A stretch of 64,000 bases of DNA, taken from positions 1 through 64,000 of the forward strand of contig QOQA01000001.1 in the NCBI GenBank assembly GCA_003331875.1, in the 5' to 3' direction. How positions within the stretch are numbered: the first letter of the stretch is position 1; every line of letters begins with the position of its first letter. Of this stretch, positions 39,248-51,549 are shown piece by piece. The notes under the pieces were generated by a model that saw nothing but the letters and a program-made list of their open reading frames with translations, searched no databases and was not told the DNA's origin. A program made the translations under genes and the position numbers. Origin of the DNA: Cryomorphaceae bacterium (GTDB taxonomy: Bacteria > Bacteroidota > Bacteroidia > Flavobacteriales > Flavobacteriaceae).

Positions 39248-40084
39248 TTAATAATCATTTAGTGTTTCTGGATTTTGATCCAAAGCAATCTCCAGTTCCT
39301 CGTCATTGGGAGCAACCCCATGCCACTTGTGGGTCCCCATCATATAATCCACTCCATTACCCATAATAGTTTTCATAATTATAACAACAGGTTTACCATT
39401 AAAACAATTTTCTTTTGCTGTTTGTATGGCTTTTCTAACATCATCTAAATTATTTCCATCATCCAAATTAATAGTAAACCAACCAAAACTTTGAAATTTT
39501 GATTCAATATTACCTAAGTCTAAAACGTCTTTTAAGTCACCATCGATTTGTTTATTATTGTTATCTATAGTACATATCAAATTATCAACTTTATTTGCAG
39601 CTGCATACATTATGGCTTCCCAATTTTGTCCTTCTTGCAATTCGCCATCACCATGTAAGCTGTATACTATATTTTTATCTCTATTCATTTTTTTCGACAG
39701 AGCAGCACCAATAGCCACAGATAGGCCTTGCCCTAAAGAACCACTGGCAATTCTTACTCCAGGAAGTCCTTCGTGCGTTGTCGGATGGCCCTGAAGCCTA
39801 GAGTTTATTTTTCTAAAAGTTGATAATTCTTCTACAGGAAAGTATCCGGCTCTTGCTAATACACTGTAAAATACTGGGGAAATATGACCATTTGATAAGA
39901 AAAAAAGGTCCTCATCATAACCATTCATATTGAACTTTTTTTTTCTTTTCATAATATCAAAAAATAAAACAACAAAAAACTCTGTACATCCTAGTGATCC
40001 ACCTGGGTGTCCAGAATTATTGGCATGAACCATTCTTACAATATCCCTTCTTACTTGAAAAACTAACTTTTGAATACCAGTCAT
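39248..40084 (-). CDS. Transketolase, N-terminal (ThDP-binding) subunit
   Basis: GHPGGSLGCTEFFVVLFF, HGDGELQEGQNWEA. Confidence 0.93.
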   Translation of the reverse strand: MTGIQKLVFQVRRDIVRMVHANNSGHPGGSLGCTEFFVVLFFDIMKRKKKFNMNGYDEDLFFLSNGHISPVFYSVLARAGYFPVEELSTFRKINSRLQGHPTTHEGLPGVRIASGSLGQGLSVAIGAALSKKMNRDKNIVYSLHGDGELQEGQNWEAIMYAAANKVDNLICTIDNNNKQIDGDLKDVLDLGNIESKFQSFGWFTINLDDGNNLDDVRKAIQTAKENCFNGKPVVIIMKTIMGNGVDYMMGTHKWHGVAPNDEELEIALDQNPETLNDY

Positions 40085-40175
40085 GAAATGAAATTATTGA
40101 TTTATAATTTAATAAATGTAAATCTTAATCAAACTTATTAACTTTTGTGATATTATATATTAATATATTTGAAAA

Positions 40176-41306
40176 GTGCATTTCAAAATTATAAAAAAAG
40201 ATATAAAAACCAGAGCAAGAATTGGTGAAATCACACTCAATGGTAGAAAATTTGAAACACCAATTTTTATGCCCGTTGCTACTTCAGCTGCTATAAAAGG
40301 TTTGCATACTAAAGATTTAGTTGAGTCATCCAATGCTGAAATAATATTGGCAAATACATATCACCTTTACTTACGACCAGGTGATCAAATAATAAAAAAT
40401 TCTGGAGGAATTCATGATTTTATGTCATGGGATAAACTTGTTTTAACAGATAGTGGTGGGTATCAAGTTTACTCACTCTCAAATAATAGAAAAATCAAGG
40501 AGGATGGAGTGAAATTTAAGTCACATATTGATGGATCTTACCATTTTTTTAGCCCGGAGAAAGCAATCCAGATCCAAAAGAATATTGGTGCTGATATAAT
40601 TATGGCTTTTGATGAATGTACACCATACCCTTGCACAAAAGATTATGCTAGAAAATCAATGAATCTAACACACAGGTGGCTAAAAAGATGTATTAGCGAA
40701 TTTGAAAATATAGAAAAGAATAGATCAAAAGAGCAGTTTTTATTTCCTATTGTTCAGGGTAGCATTTACGGAGATTTAAGAAGCGAGTCTGCAGAATTTA
40801 TTTCATCAATGGATTTGTCTGGAAATGCAATTGGTGGTCTTTCCGTTGGTGAGCCTCACGATTTAATGTATGAAATGTGTGAAATAGTTTGTGATAAACT
40901 TCCTGAATATAAACCAAGATATTTGATGGGGGTAGGGACACCAACTAATATTTTAGAAAATATATCTTTAGGGGTGGATATGTTTGATTGTGTAATGCCT
41001 ACTAGGAATGCAAGAAATGGTATGCTTTTTACATCCGAAGGGAAAATTAATATTAAAAATGAAAAATGGAAAAAAGATTTTTCTCAAATAGACCCAAATG
41101 GATCAACCTTCGTGGATAGCAAATATTCAAAAGCATATTTAAGACACCTTTTTTCAATTAATGAAAATTTAGGAAAACAAATTGCAACAATTCATAACTT
41201 AGGTTTTTACAGTTGGATTATAAAAAAAACAAAAGAGAAAATTTTAGAAGGTAATTTTGAAAATTGGAAAAAATCAATGGTTAAAAAATTAGACAATAAA
41301 TTATAA
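40176..41306 (+). CDS. tgt: Queuine tRNA-ribosyltransferase
   Basis: TDSGGYQVYSLSNNRKIKEDGV, MGVGTPTNILENISLGVDMFDCVMPTRNARNG; GTG start. Confidence 0.96.
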   Translation: MHFKIIKKDIKTRARIGEITLNGRKFETPIFMPVATSAAIKGLHTKDLVESSNAEIILANTYHLYLRPGDQIIKNSGGIHDFMSWDKLVLTDSGGYQVYSLSNNRKIKEDGVKFKSHIDGSYHFFSPEKAIQIQKNIGADIIMAFDECTPYPCTKDYARKSMNLTHRWLKRCISEFENIEKNRSKEQFLFPIVQGSIYGDLRSESAEFISSMDLSGNAIGGLSVGEPHDLMYEMCEIVCDKLPEYKPRYLMGVGTPTNILENISLGVDMFDCVMPTRNARNGMLFTSEGKINIKNEKWKKDFSQIDPNGSTFVDSKYSKAYLRHLFSINENLGKQIATIHNLGFYSWIIKKTKEKILEGNFENWKKSMVKKLDNKL

Positions 41307-42382
41307 TGAGGATACTTGATAGATATATAATTAAGCAATTTATTTTGTCATTTCTATTTATGTTTCTTCTCTTTATTCCAATCGGGATTTTAGTTGATGT
41401 ATCGGAGAAAATTGATAAGTACAAAGAGCATGATTTGGGTTTTTATGAAGTTTTCAATTACTATTTAGATTTCATTTGGTATTATGGGTATTTTTTATTT
41501 CCAATTTTTGTTTTTTTGGCTGTAATTTGGTTTACATCTAAATTATCATCTAATTCAGAAGTAATAGCAATTTTAAGTTCTGGAGTTTCTTTAAAGAGAT
41601 ATTTACAACCCTTTATTGTTACATCGATTTTTATTGCGCTCATTTCAGTTTTTTCAGGAATGTTTATTATACCAGAAAAAAATAAAAGCTTTACGATTTT
41701 TCAGAACAAGTATTTAAGTAAAAAAAATAAAAACAATGCTCTTCAAGCTGTTTACAAACAAATATCTGATAATGAATACCTTTATGTAAGTTCATACAAT
41801 AAAACTAGAAATCAGGCTTATAATTTTTCGATTGAAAAGTTCAATGGTAACGAATTACAAGAAAAAATTCTTGCTAGAAATATCAGATGGATTGAAAAAG
41901 ATAGTCTATTTAGACTAACAGATTACTTCAAAAGGACCTTCAAAGATAAATCTGAAAAAATTGAAAGTAAAAGGATCTTTGACACAATTATGAACTTAAC
42001 TATGTCAGACTTTGAGATTGTAAATTACCAAGCCAAAACATTAAATTTTTTTGAATTAAATAGATTTATTAAAAGTGAGAAAAAAAGTGGCTCTCCATTA
42101 CTATACAGTCACATATTAGAGAAAAATAAAAGGTTTACAATTCCTATTTCTGTAATAATATTGACAGTATTGGCTGTAGCAGTATCATCCTTTAAAAAAA
42201 GAGGTGGTATTGGTTCAAATTTAGCATTTGGAATTACACTTGCTTTTATTTTTATTTTTTTTGATAAGTTCTTTTCAGTTTTAGTGACTGAATCAAATTT
42301 AAACCCTCATCTTGGAGCATGGTTACCAAATTTAATTTTTGCATTTGTCACTGCATATATTGTTAAATTATCACTAAAATAA
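41306..42382 (+). CDS. LptF/LptG (YjgP/YjgQ) family permease
   Basis: MRILDRYIIKQFILSFLFMFLLF topology typical of the family. Confidence 0.9.
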   Translation: MRILDRYIIKQFILSFLFMFLLFIPIGILVDVSEKIDKYKEHDLGFYEVFNYYLDFIWYYGYFLFPIFVFLAVIWFTSKLSSNSEVIAILSSGVSLKRYLQPFIVTSIFIALISVFSGMFIIPEKNKSFTIFQNKYLSKKNKNNALQAVYKQISDNEYLYVSSYNKTRNQAYNFSIEKFNGNELQEKILARNIRWIEKDSLFRLTDYFKRTFKDKSEKIESKRIFDTIMNLTMSDFEIVNYQAKTLNFFELNRFIKSEKKSGSPLLYSHILEKNKRFTIPISVIILTVLAVAVSSFKKRGGIGSNLAFGITLAFIFIFFDKFFSVLVTESNLNPHLGAWLPNLIFAFVTAYIVKLSLK

Positions 42383-42391
42383 AGTTTCTTA

Positions 42392-43360
42392 ATGTATATT
42401 TATCCCATGGATTATCTTGATTTTGAATTGCCTTTGAAAGAGTTGAATGATCAGTTGGAAAATTGTAAAAAATTAGGATTAGAGGGAAATATTGATGTAA
42501 AAGATACACTGAAAGAAATAAAATCAAAACTTGTAATAAAAAAGAAAGAAATTTACGGATCATTGACACCTTGGCAAAGAGTTCAGTTATCTAGACATCC
42601 ATCAAGGCCTTACACACTTGATTATTTAGCTAACATGACAAATAATAATTTTTTAGAATTACATGGAGATAGAAATATTGCTGATGATAAGGCAATGGTT
42701 GGTGGTCTTGGAAAATTAGATAATCAAACCTTTATGTTCATTGGTCAACAAAAAGGAAATAATATTAAAAGTAGACAGTATAGAAATTTTGGAATGGCCA
42801 ATCCAGAAGGTTATAGAAAGGCAATGAGATTGATGAAGTTAGCTGAAAAATTTTCATTACCGATAGTAACCCTGATTGATACCCCTGGTGCTTACCCTGG
42901 CATTGAGGCTGAAGAAAAAGGACAAGCAGAGGCAATAGCAAGAAATTTGTACGAAATGTTTAAAATAAAGACCCAAATCATTGTTGTTGTTATTGGTGAA
43001 GGTGCATCTGGTGGTGCTTTAGGAATAGGGGTTGGTGATAAAATAATGATGTTGGAAAATACTTGGTATTCTGTTATCTCTCCAGAATCTTGCTCATCTA
43101 TTTTATGGAGAAGTTGGGATCATAAAGAGCAGGCAGCAGAGGCATTAAAGTTAACTCCCGATGATATGAAAAAAAATAAGTTAATTGATAAAATCGTAAA
43201 AGAACCAATTGGTGGTGCACATCAGAATCCTGAAAAAATCTATATTTCTTTAAAAAAAGAAATAATTAGTACATACAGAGACCTAAAAAAACGAAGCATT
43301 TCTTCATTATTAAAGAATAGAATGTCAAGGTTTACTCAAATTGGAGTATTCAGTGAATAA
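42392..43360 (+). CDS. accA: Acetyl-CoA carboxylase carboxyltransferase subunit alpha
   Basis: [49 protein letters not shown]. Confidence 0.96.
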   Translation: MYIYPMDYLDFELPLKELNDQLENCKKLGLEGNIDVKDTLKEIKSKLVIKKKEIYGSLTPWQRVQLSRHPSRPYTLDYLANMTNNNFLELHGDRNIADDKAMVGGLGKLDNQTFMFIGQQKGNNIKSRQYRNFGMANPEGYRKAMRLMKLAEKFSLPIVTLIDTPGAYPGIEAEEKGQAEAIARNLYEMFKIKTQIIVVVIGEGASGGALGIGVGDKIMMLENTWYSVISPESCSSILWRSWDHKEQAAEALKLTPDDMKKNKLIDKIVKEPIGGAHQNPEKIYISLKKEIISTYRDLKKRSISSLLKNRMSRFTQIGVFSE

Positions 43361-43462
43361 TTTTCTGTTATCAACAATTTGCCAATAATTATTAACAAAT
43401 ACTGTTTGTTTGTTTTAGCTTAAATTTTAAGTTATCATTTTTAATTTCTCTATGTTAGTAAA

Positions 43463-44980
43463 GTGAAAAGAGTTTCAAATATCAATGTCGATCAGTATGG
43501 TGAAAAGGCTTCTGTTTTTTCTTTACAGAAAGGCAAGCTACCACCACAGGCAGTGGATCTAGAAGAAGTTGTTTTGGGGGCTATGATGATTGATAAAAAA
43601 GGTGTGGACGAGGTAATTGATATATTACAACCAGAGGCCTTTTATAAAGAAAGTCACCAATTAATCTTCAATGCTATTATCAGTCTATTTGAAAAACAAG
43701 AGCCTATTGATATAAAGACTGTTTCTTTCCAGTTAAAAAAAGATGGAAATTTAAACTCAGTAGGAGGAGACTACTATCTAATCGAATTATCACAAAAGGT
43801 ATCATCATCAGCCCATATAGAGTTTCATTCTAGAATTATTTTGCAAAAATTTATCCAAAGAAAGCTTATTTCTATTTCAAACGATATTATTGAAGAATCA
43901 TATGATGAAACATCTGATGTTTTTGATTTATTGGATAAAGCTGAATCTAAAATTTATGATATTTCCCAACGAAATTTGAAAAAAAATACTCAATCTGCAG
44001 AAGATTTAGTGTTAGCAGCAAAGAAAAAAATTGAAGAAATTTCTAAAAAAGAGGGCTTAAGTGGCATAGCTTCTGGATTTGGAGAAATTGATAGACTAAC
44101 ATCAGGTTGGCAGCCAAGTGATTTAATTATTGTTGCAGCTAGACCAGGTATGGGTAAAACTGCATTTACATTATCAATGGCAAGAAATATCTCAGTTGAA
44201 AACAATATGCCTGTAGCCTTTTTCTCTTTAGAAATGTCTGCAATTCAGTTAATAACGCGATTAATATCTTCTGAAACTGGTCTTAATTCAGAAAAACTAA
44301 GAACTGGTAAATTAGAAAAGTTTGAGTGGGAATTATTAAATGTAAAAGTTACAAATCTCGAGAACGCTCCATTGTATATAGATGATACTCCATCATTATC
44401 AATTTTTGAATTGAGAGCAAAAGCTAGAAGGTTATCTTCTCAGTTCGGTATTAAACTTATTGTTGTGGATTATCTACAACTTATGACTTTAGGATCCAGT
44501 CAGAAATCTGGTAATAGAGAGCAAGAAATTTCTACAATTTCAAGAAATTTAAAGGCTTTGGCTAAAGAACTTGATATTCCAATTATTGCTCTCTCACAGT
44601 TGTCACGTGCTGTTGAATTAAGGGGTGGTACCAAAAGACCTATATTATCTGATTTAAGAGAATCAGGTGCCATTGAACAGGATGCTGATATCGTTTCTTT
44701 CTTATATCGTCCTGAATATTATAAAATTGATGAATGGGATGATGAGGAACGGTCACCAGCGCTTGGCCAAGCAGAATTCATAGTTGCAAAACACAGAAAT
44801 GGTGGTCTCAGTTCAATAAAGCTTAAATTTATTAACTCACTTGGAAAATTTGAAAACTTATCTTCTTTTGAAAATCCTTTTGAATATCAATCTAAAATTA
44901 ATACTGATAAAAAAGTAAATCCTGATCAAGCCTTTGAAAGTGGATCATACAGATCAGAGGAGGAGGATGACTTATTTTAA
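43463..44980 (+). CDS. dnaB: Replicative DNA helicase
   Basis: [56 protein letters not shown] start. Confidence 0.97.
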   Translation: MKRVSNINVDQYGEKASVFSLQKGKLPPQAVDLEEVVLGAMMIDKKGVDEVIDILQPEAFYKESHQLIFNAIISLFEKQEPIDIKTVSFQLKKDGNLNSVGGDYYLIELSQKVSSSAHIEFHSRIILQKFIQRKLISISNDIIEESYDETSDVFDLLDKAESKIYDISQRNLKKNTQSAEDLVLAAKKKIEEISKKEGLSGIASGFGEIDRLTSGWQPSDLIIVAARPGMGKTAFTLSMARNISVENNMPVAFFSLEMSAIQLITRLISSETGLNSEKLRTGKLEKFEWELLNVKVTNLENAPLYIDDTPSLSIFELRAKARRLSSQFGIKLIVVDYLQLMTLGSSQKSGNREQEISTISRNLKALAKELDIPIIALSQLSRAVELRGGTKRPILSDLRESGAIEQDADIVSFLYRPEYYKIDEWDDEERSPALGQAEFIVAKHRNGGLSSIKLKFINSLGKFENLSSFENPFEYQSKINTDKKVNPDQAFESGSYRSEEEDDLF

Positions 44981-45316
44981 GCTTTTAACTAATTTGGAAA
45001 AATTTTCAGAATCATTCATTGCCATATCAGCAAGAACTTTTCTGTTAAGATCTATTTTATTTTCCTTTAATTTATGCATTAATTCAGAGTAAGATAGTCC
45101 GTTTTGTCTTGCAGCCGCATTAATCCTTAAAATCCATAATGCTCTAAAGCTTCTTTTTTTGTTTCTTCTGTCTCTGTAGGCATAGGATAAGCCTTTCTCG
45201 ACAGCATTTTTTGCAACTGTATAAACATTTTTTCTTCTTCCAAAGTATCCTTTAGCTTCTTTAAGAATTTTTTTTCTTTTTTTTCTGGATGCAACTGAGT
45301 TTACCGATCTTGCCAT
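44972..45316 (-). CDS. rplT: 50S ribosomal protein L20
   Basis: [42 protein letters not shown]. Confidence 0.97.
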   Translation of the reverse strand: MARSVNSVASRKKRKKILKEAKGYFGRRKNVYTVAKNAVEKGLSYAYRDRRNKKRSFRALWILRINAAARQNGLSYSELMHKLKENKIDLNRKVLADMAMNDSENFSKLVKSLK

Positions 45317-45379
45317 AATTTATTTTTTAACTGAGGTGTTTTGATAAAACTTATACCTTTTGTTTGGTTAAACTATTTA

Positions 45380-45577
45380 CTATTTAAGCCTGAGTTGTTT
45401 TTTTATGCTGTTTAAATCACTATCGCTAACTAAACCATCGTGAGTAAGTTTTAATTTCCTCTTTTTTGATTTCTTTGTTAAAATATGATTTTTGAATGCA
45501 TGTTTCCTTTTAATCTTGCCAGTTCCGGTTACTTTGAACCTCTTTTTGGCACTAGATTTGGTTTTCATCTTACTCAT
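45380..45577 (-). CDS. rpmI: 50S ribosomal protein L35
   Basis: [41 protein letters not shown]. Confidence 0.97.
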   Translation of the reverse strand: MSKMKTKSSAKKRFKVTGTGKIKRKHAFKNHILTKKSKKRKLKLTHDGLVSDSDLNSIKKQLRLK

Positions 45578-45580
45578 TGA

Positions 45581-46147
45581 CTATTTTTTTACTTTTTTTG
45601 GGCTCACAAACATAATCATTTTTTTTCCTTCTAGCACAGGTAATTGTTCAACTTTTCCATACTCCTCTAACTCTTGGGCTAATTTTAGTAATAAAATTTG
45701 CCCTTGTTCCTTGAAGATGATTGATCTACCCTTAAAAAAAACAAATGCTTTAAGTTTTGCACCATCTTCAAGAAATTTTATAGCATGTTTTTTCTTAAAT
45801 TCATAATCATGAATATCTGTTTGCGGACCAAATCTTATTTCTTTAACAATAACCTTTTGAGTCTTTGCTTTTAGATACTTCTCCCTCTTCCTTTGATCAT
45901 ACAAGAATTTTTTGTAATCTAAAGCTTTACATACAGGGGGGACTGCTTTTGGAGAAATTTCTACTAAGTCAGTTTCAAGATTTTTGGCGATTGATAAGGC
46001 TTCGTTTATAGAATAAACCCCAATATCAACATTGTCTCCAACCAGTCTAACCTCTTTAGATGTAATCTCACTATTAATTTTGTGAGGATTTTTTTTGATT
46101 ATTCTACCGGGTCTTCTCCCTCTTTTTCTTCTTAGTGCTATGGCTAT
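45581..46147 (-). CDS. infC: Translation initiation factor IF-3, apparent ATA start
   Basis: ORF track has only 45581..45904; manual extension in frame gives (M)[95 protein letters not shown] stop in frame just upstream, no ATG/GTG/TTG in between. Confidence 0.93.
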   Translation of the reverse strand: MAIALRRKRGRRPGRIIKKNPHKINSEITSKEVRLVGDNVDIGVYSINEALSIAKNLETDLVEISPKAVPPVCKALDYKKFLYDQRKREKYLKAKTQKVIVKEIRFGPQTDIHDYEFKKKHAIKFLEDGAKLKAFVFFKGRSIIFKEQGQILLLKLAQELEEYGKVEQLPVLEGKKMIMFVSPKKVKK

Positions 46148-48093
46148 TAGTTTAGGTTAGTTTTATGTGATTTTTTCACTATGCTTGAAATATAATCTGA
46201 AAGATTGTCAAGCTTTATACCACCAACAATATTCCCTCCTCTTAACCTGATTGTAACTTCAGAATTTTCAATTTCTTTATCTCCAATTATACCCATTATG
46301 TGAGTTTTTTTCTTTTCTGCCTCTAAAATTTTCTTTCCTACAGTTTCATTCCTAAAATCGACAGATGCGCGAATTTCGTCTTTTTCTAATAAATTCAAAA
46401 CTTTTTGGGTGTAATTTTGATGTTTTTCACCGACTGCTATTAATAAAATTTGATTAGTTGCTAACCAAAGTGGAAACACACCAGCTGTGTGTTCAATCAG
46501 TATTGCTATAAATCTTTCCAGGCTACCAAAAGGTGCTCTATGAATCATAACCGGTCTTTCATTTTGATTGTTTTTATTCTTAAAACTAAGATCAAATCTT
46601 TCTGGTAAATTGTAATCAACTTGAATAGTTCCTAACTGCCATTCTCTGTTAAGTGCATCTTTTACCATAAAGTCAAGTTTTGGACCATAAAATGCTGCTT
46701 CACCATATTCAGTTCTATAATCAAGATTTCTTGATTTAGTAGCTTCTAGAATAGCATTTTCAGCAAGATTCCAAACTTCATCAGAACCAATATATTTGTC
46801 CATATTTTTATTATCTCTAAGAGATATTTGAGCCGTAAAATCTTTAAATCCAAGAGACTTAAACACATACAAAACAAGGTCAATCACTTTTATAAATTCG
46901 TCTAAAAGTTGATCTTGAGTACAGAAAATATGAGCATCATCCTGTGTGAAACCTCTTACTCTTGTAAGTCCATGTAATTCACCACTTTGTTCATAGCGGT
47001 ATACTGTACCAAACTCAGCATACCTGACAGGTAAATCTCTGTAACTCCATTTTCTAGAGTTAAATATTTCACAATGATGAGGACAATTCATAGGTTTAAG
47101 TAAAAATTCTTCATCTTCTTTTGGTGTTTTTATTGGTGAAAATGTACTTTCACCATATTTATCATAGTGTCCAGATTGTTCGTAAAGTTTTCTATTGCCT
47201 ATATGTGGTGTTATAACCATATCATATCCAGCTTTTTTTTGTGCAGTTTTTAAAAAATCCTCCAGCCTTGATCTAAGTTCTGTACCCTCAGGAAGCCATA
47301 GAGGAAGACCCAAACCTACATTTTCTGAAAAAGTAAATAAGCCCAATTGTTTTCCTAAAACTCTATGATCTCTTTTTTTTGCCTCCTCAATTAATTCAAT
47401 ATATTCTTTAAGTAATTTTTCTTTCGGAAAGCTTATCCCGTATATTCTTGTTAATTGTTTATTATTTTCATCACCTCTCCAATATGCACCAGCGATATTT
47501 AATAATTTTACACTTTTAATAAATTTTGTCGAGGGAATATGACCACCTTTACATAAATCAGTAAAGTCAGCATGATCACAAAAGGTTATTTTTTCACCAT
47601 CAAGCCCTTGAATTAATTCACACTTATACTTGTTTTGCTGTCCTTTATAATATTCTAAAGCTTCTATATTTGAAACTTCTCTCATTTTGAAAAAATGATC
47701 TTTCCTTGCTTCTTCAATCATCTTAGTTTCAATCTTTGTAAAATCATTTTCTGAGAAGGTTGAGTTTTGAAAATCTACATCATAATAAAAACCATTTTCA
47801 ATTGCAGGACCAATAGTCAGTTTTGAGTCAGGGTATAAATTTAGAATTACTTGGGCTAGGAGGTGTGCAGTTGAGTGCCAAAATGCCATTTTACCCTCTT
47901 GATCTTCCCATTTAAAAAACTTTATGTTACCATCTTTAAAAAGTTGTGTTCTTACTTCAACAATTTCCCCATTGTATTCTACGCTTAAAATTTCTCTTGC
48001 AAGTGCTGGACTAATTTTTTCAGCAATTTCATATGGTGTTATTCCATCATAATACTTTATTTCGTTGCCATCTGGGAACCTTACTTTAATCAT
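46147..48093 (-). CDS. thrS: Threonyl-tRNA synthetase
   Basis: TGS domain, [27 protein letters not shown]. Confidence 0.97.
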   Translation of the reverse strand: MIKVRFPDGNEIKYYDGITPYEIAEKISPALAREILSVEYNGEIVEVRTQLFKDGNIKFFKWEDQEGKMAFWHSTAHLLAQVILNLYPDSKLTIGPAIENGFYYDVDFQNSTFSENDFTKIETKMIEEARKDHFFKMREVSNIEALEYYKGQQNKYKCELIQGLDGEKITFCDHADFTDLCKGGHIPSTKFIKSVKLLNIAGAYWRGDENNKQLTRIYGISFPKEKLLKEYIELIEEAKKRDHRVLGKQLGLFTFSENVGLGLPLWLPEGTELRSRLEDFLKTAQKKAGYDMVITPHIGNRKLYEQSGHYDKYGESTFSPIKTPKEDEEFLLKPMNCPHHCEIFNSRKWSYRDLPVRYAEFGTVYRYEQSGELHGLTRVRGFTQDDAHIFCTQDQLLDEFIKVIDLVLYVFKSLGFKDFTAQISLRDNKNMDKYIGSDEVWNLAENAILEATKSRNLDYRTEYGEAAFYGPKLDFMVKDALNREWQLGTIQVDYNLPERFDLSFKNKNNQNERPVMIHRAPFGSLERFIAILIEHTAGVFPLWLATNQILLIAVGEKHQNYTQKVLNLLEKDEIRASVDFRNETVGKKILEAEKKKTHIMGIIGDKEIENSEVTIRLRGGNIVGGIKLDNLSDYISSIVKKSHKTNLN

Positions 48094-48325
48094 TCCTTAA
48101 ATTATTATTTTCATCCTCAATTAAGCTTTTTACAATTTTCATTATTCCTGTATAGAGTAAATATACTGCCATTAAGCAAAAAATCGTACCTAAAATTAAA
48201 ACAAAATAATAAAATTCATGATCCTTATTTTTGAAGGCTGAAAAAACAACTGTTGGACCCAAAAACATCAAAAAAAGACAACTGATAAGCCGATTAAAAC
48301 CTTTAGATATATTATTTTTTTTCAA
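48086..48325 (-). CDS. Small membrane protein, possibly DUF6095-like
   Basis: 79 aa, two TM helices, between thrS and lgt. Confidence 0.55.
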   Translation of the reverse strand: MKKNNISKGFNRLISCLFLMFLGPTVVFSAFKNKDHEFYYFVLILGTIFCLMAVYLLYTGIMKIVKSLIEDENNNLRND

Positions 48326-49149
48326 ATTTTATTAAAATTACTTCTCATCAAAAGGACTAGACCAATAATCATAAATGGAATACTTAACCATTGGCCAGTG
48401 GAAAGTATACCGAGGTAGTTTTCAAGCCCACCCTGGCTTTCTTTAACATATTCAACGATAAACCTTACTCCAAATAAAAACATCAGAAAAAAGCCGAAAA
48501 AGAATCCCTTTTTTTCAACTAATTTTGTTTTTTGGTAAAGTGTATACAGAATAATAAAGAGAATCAAATATCCAAAGGATTCATAAAGCTGTGCAGGATG
48601 CCGAGGTAAATTTTCTGATCTATTTAGAAAAATTACACCAAATTCAGAACCTGTATAATTTCCCACAATTTCAGAATTGAAAAAATTACCAATTCTAACT
48701 AACATACCTCCTAAAGCAACAACAATAACCAACCTATCAAAAATCCATAATACAGACTCATATTTATATTTTATTTTATATATCACTATTGACAAAATAA
48801 TACCTATTGTTGCACCGTGACTTGATAATCCTCTATAACCAACAAAATTCCAGCCATTTTCATCAATCTTTATGGGTAAAAAAATCTCTAATAGATTATT
48901 CTGGAAATAGTTCCAATTGTAAAAAAAAACTTCACCAAGTCTCGCTCCGATTAGAGTTCCAAGAACCATATGTACAAGAAATGGGTCAAGAAGCTTGAGA
49001 TCTTTTTTTTCTTTAACATAGATTTTTTCCATTAGTTTATAACCAAAGAAAAAAGCAAGTAAAAACATTAAACTATACCAATATATTGTTATTGGTCCAA
49101 TGCTAACTAGGGATTCACTTAGATCATGTTTAAAAATTAATTTGTCCAT
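48322..49149 (-). CDS. lgt: Prolipoprotein diacylglyceryl transferase
   Basis: GGMLVRIGNFFNSEIVGNYT, PRHPAQLYES. Confidence 0.95.
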   Translation of the reverse strand: MDKLIFKHDLSESLVSIGPITIYWYSLMFLLAFFFGYKLMEKIYVKEKKDLKLLDPFLVHMVLGTLIGARLGEVFFYNWNYFQNNLLEIFLPIKIDENGWNFVGYRGLSSHGATIGIILSIVIYKIKYKYESVLWIFDRLVIVVALGGMLVRIGNFFNSEIVGNYTGSEFGVIFLNRSENLPRHPAQLYESFGYLILFIILYTLYQKTKLVEKKGFFFGFFLMFLFGVRFIVEYVKESQGGLENYLGILSTGQWLSIPFMIIGLVLLMRSNFNKI

Positions 49150-49167
49150 ATACTCAAATATAGTTTA

Positions 49168-49392
49168 TTAAGGGACAGGATCGCAGCCACAACTTTTATT
49201 CCAAGGATTACACTTTAAAATTCTAATAATACTTAAAAAAGACCCCTTAATTGGCCCATATTTGCTTAGGGCTTTGATTGCGTAATTTGAGCAGGTTGGA
49301 GAGAACCTACAATTAGAGCCTAAATATGGTGAAATTAGTATTTGGTAAAACCTTATTAGTTTGATCAGAGGAAAAACCAAAAACCTATTCAT
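49168..49392 (-). CDS. yidD: Membrane protein insertion efficiency factor YidD
   Basis: [35 protein letters not shown]. Confidence 0.95.
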   Translation of the reverse strand: MNRFLVFPLIKLIRFYQILISPYLGSNCRFSPTCSNYAIKALSKYGPIKGSFLSIIRILKCNPWNKSCGCDPVP

Positions 49393-50838
49393 TTAATTAT
49401 CTTCAACTTTAATTCCAAGTGAATTTAATTTATCCCTTATTAGATCAGAAATTTGATAGTTTTTTATCTTTCTACTAAAATCTCTAATATCAATTAATGC
49501 CTCAACAAGTTTATCTTTACTTAGATCTTTTCTTTCAATATTTTTATGATTTGAAAAGCCAAGAATATCAAAGAGAAAAACCTTCATATAATTCCTTAAA
49601 TTATCAATTCCTTTCTTTGAAATAAATTCTTTTTCTTTTTTTATATCATCAATAAGTTTTGATAACTCAAACAAATGAGAAATTAATTTTGGTGAATTAA
49701 AATCATCCAACATAGAATCATAACATTTGTCAATTATAGATTCATATTTATCGCTGTCATTTTCTGAGGGTTTTAAAATATCAATATCATAAAAACTTTG
49801 CATTAATTTATTGTACCCTTTTTCAGAGGCTAGTAAAGATTCATTTGATAAATCTAACGTGTTTCTATAATGAGCCTGATACATTAAAAATTTAACCACC
49901 ATAGGATCATACCCTTTTTCAATCATATCACTTTTTCCAGAAAAGAGATTTTCAGGAAGTATAAAGTTTTCAGTAGACTTGGACATTTTTCTTCCATTCA
50001 AGGTTAACATGTTTGTATGAACCCAGTAATTTGCTGGATTTTCGTTGTATACAGCTTCAGATTGTGCTATTTCACAATCATGGTGCGGAAACTTTAAATC
50101 CATTCCTCCTCCATGTATATCAAATTTTTTACCCAAATATTTATGACTCATAGCTGAGCACTCAATATGCCAACCAGGAAAGCCATAACCCCAAGGAGAT
50201 TTCCATTTCATAATATGAGATGAACTTGCTTTTTTCCAAAGAGCAAAATCTTGAGGATTCTTTTTTTCATCTGATCCAAAAAGCTCACGGGATTCATTGA
50301 TAATATCATCCAAATTTCTGTTACTTAACTTTCCATACTTATATTTTTTTGTGAAGTTCAATAAATCAAAATACACAGATCCATTTTTTTCATATGCATA
50401 ACCGTTATCTATTATCATTTCAATCATTTCAATTTGTTCAATTATGTGTCCAGTAGCTGTAGGTTCAATGTTGGGAGATAATAAATTAAATTTAAGCAGT
50501 ACTTCTCTAAAGTCATTAGTATACTTTTGAACAACCTCCATAGGTTCAAGTTTTTCGATCTTTGCTCTCTTAAGAATTTTATCCTCATCCTCACTCTCCT
50601 CCAGATGCCCCACGTCAGTTATATTCCTAACATATCTAACATCATGACCGATATGTTTTAGAAACCTTACTATTAAATCAAATGAAATGAATGTTCTGCA
50701 ATTTCCAAGGTGAACTTTGTTGTATACAGTCGGTCCACATACATAAATTCCAACTTTTGATGGGTTTATGGTTTTAAAATCTTCTTTTTTTGATGATAAA
50801 GAGTTATATATTTTTAAACTTTTATTAGAGATTGACAT
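49393..50838 (-). CDS. cysS: Cysteinyl-tRNA synthetase
   Basis: [41 protein letters not shown]. Confidence 0.97.
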   Translation of the reverse strand: MSISNKSLKIYNSLSSKKEDFKTINPSKVGIYVCGPTVYNKVHLGNCRTFISFDLIVRFLKHIGHDVRYVRNITDVGHLEESEDEDKILKRAKIEKLEPMEVVQKYTNDFREVLLKFNLLSPNIEPTATGHIIEQIEMIEMIIDNGYAYEKNGSVYFDLLNFTKKYKYGKLSNRNLDDIINESRELFGSDEKKNPQDFALWKKASSSHIMKWKSPWGYGFPGWHIECSAMSHKYLGKKFDIHGGGMDLKFPHHDCEIAQSEAVYNENPANYWVHTNMLTLNGRKMSKSTENFILPENLFSGKSDMIEKGYDPMVVKFLMYQAHYRNTLDLSNESLLASEKGYNKLMQSFYDIDILKPSENDSDKYESIIDKCYDSMLDDFNSPKLISHLFELSKLIDDIKKEKEFISKKGIDNLRNYMKVFLFDILGFSNHKNIERKDLSKDKLVEALIDIRDFSRKIKNYQISDLIRDKLNSLGIKVEDN

Positions 50839-50843
50839 CCACT

Positions 50844-51515
50844 TTAACTATCGTTACGAATATAATCTAAAAATTCTCTTTTTATTAGTTTGTCTTTGAA
50901 TTTTCCTCCAAACTCACCTGTAACTGTGCTGCAATCTATATGTCTAATTCCTCTTGAGTTTACACACATGTGTTTAGCATCAATAACACATGCAACATCT
51001 TCAGTGTTTAAAAACTCTTGTAACTTTCTAACAACTTGAATGTTTAATCTTTCTTGGACTTGAGGTCTTCTTGCATAATAGTCAACAATTCTATTCATTT
51101 TCGAAAGTCCTATTACGTTTCCGTTAGAAAAGTAAGCAACATGTGCTTTTCCATAGATTGGTAATAAATGATGTTCGCAAGTTGAGAAGACTGTAATATT
51201 CTTTTCAACCAACATCTCCTCGTACTTGTATTTATTATCAAATGTTGATCCTTTAGGCAAGTTTTTTGGGTTTAGACCACCAAATAGTTCTTTCACGTAA
51301 GCCTTTGCTACTCTTAGAGGAGTTCCTTTGAGACTATCATCTGTCATATCCATTCCAAGAGTATGAAGAATTTCACCGACATTCTTTTGAATTATATTAA
51401 TTTTTTCATCATCACTTAGTTGAAAAGCATCTTCGCGCAGTGGAGTTTCAATTAAGTAATTTTTATGATCTGAATCAATTAATTCTAGATCTTCAAGAAA
51501 TTTATTGTATTTCAT
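50844..51515 (-). CDS. folE: GTP cyclohydrolase I
   Basis: FSTCEHHLLPIYGKAHVAYFSNGNVIGLSKMNRIVDYYARRPQVQERL. Confidence 0.96.
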   Translation of the reverse strand: MKYNKFLEDLELIDSDHKNYLIETPLREDAFQLSDDEKINIIQKNVGEILHTLGMDMTDDSLKGTPLRVAKAYVKELFGGLNPKNLPKGSTFDNKYKYEEMLVEKNITVFSTCEHHLLPIYGKAHVAYFSNGNVIGLSKMNRIVDYYARRPQVQERLNIQVVRKLQEFLNTEDVACVIDAKHMCVNSRGIRHIDCSTVTGEFGGKFKDKLIKREFLDYIRNDS

Positions 51516-51549
51516 ATTATTATTAAGTTTGCAAAGATAAAAAATTGAT

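Noticed and set aside
38294-40084. Transketolase pair as a nonsense-mutated pseudogene
   Set aside because: The stop is immediately followed by ATG and the halves match the known two-subunit domain split, so a genuine split enzyme is more likely.
43366-43410. DnaA-box-like sequences (TTATCAACA, TTATTAACA) upstream of dnaB
   Set aside because: Each has mismatches to TTATNCACA, and such strings are expected by chance at this AT content; a similar one occurs near 37338. No clustering or origin genes.
45581-45904. 107-aa ORF as a truncated IF-3 or pseudogene
   Set aside because: IF-3 homology continues in frame upstream with no stop; the truncation comes from requiring a standard start codon.
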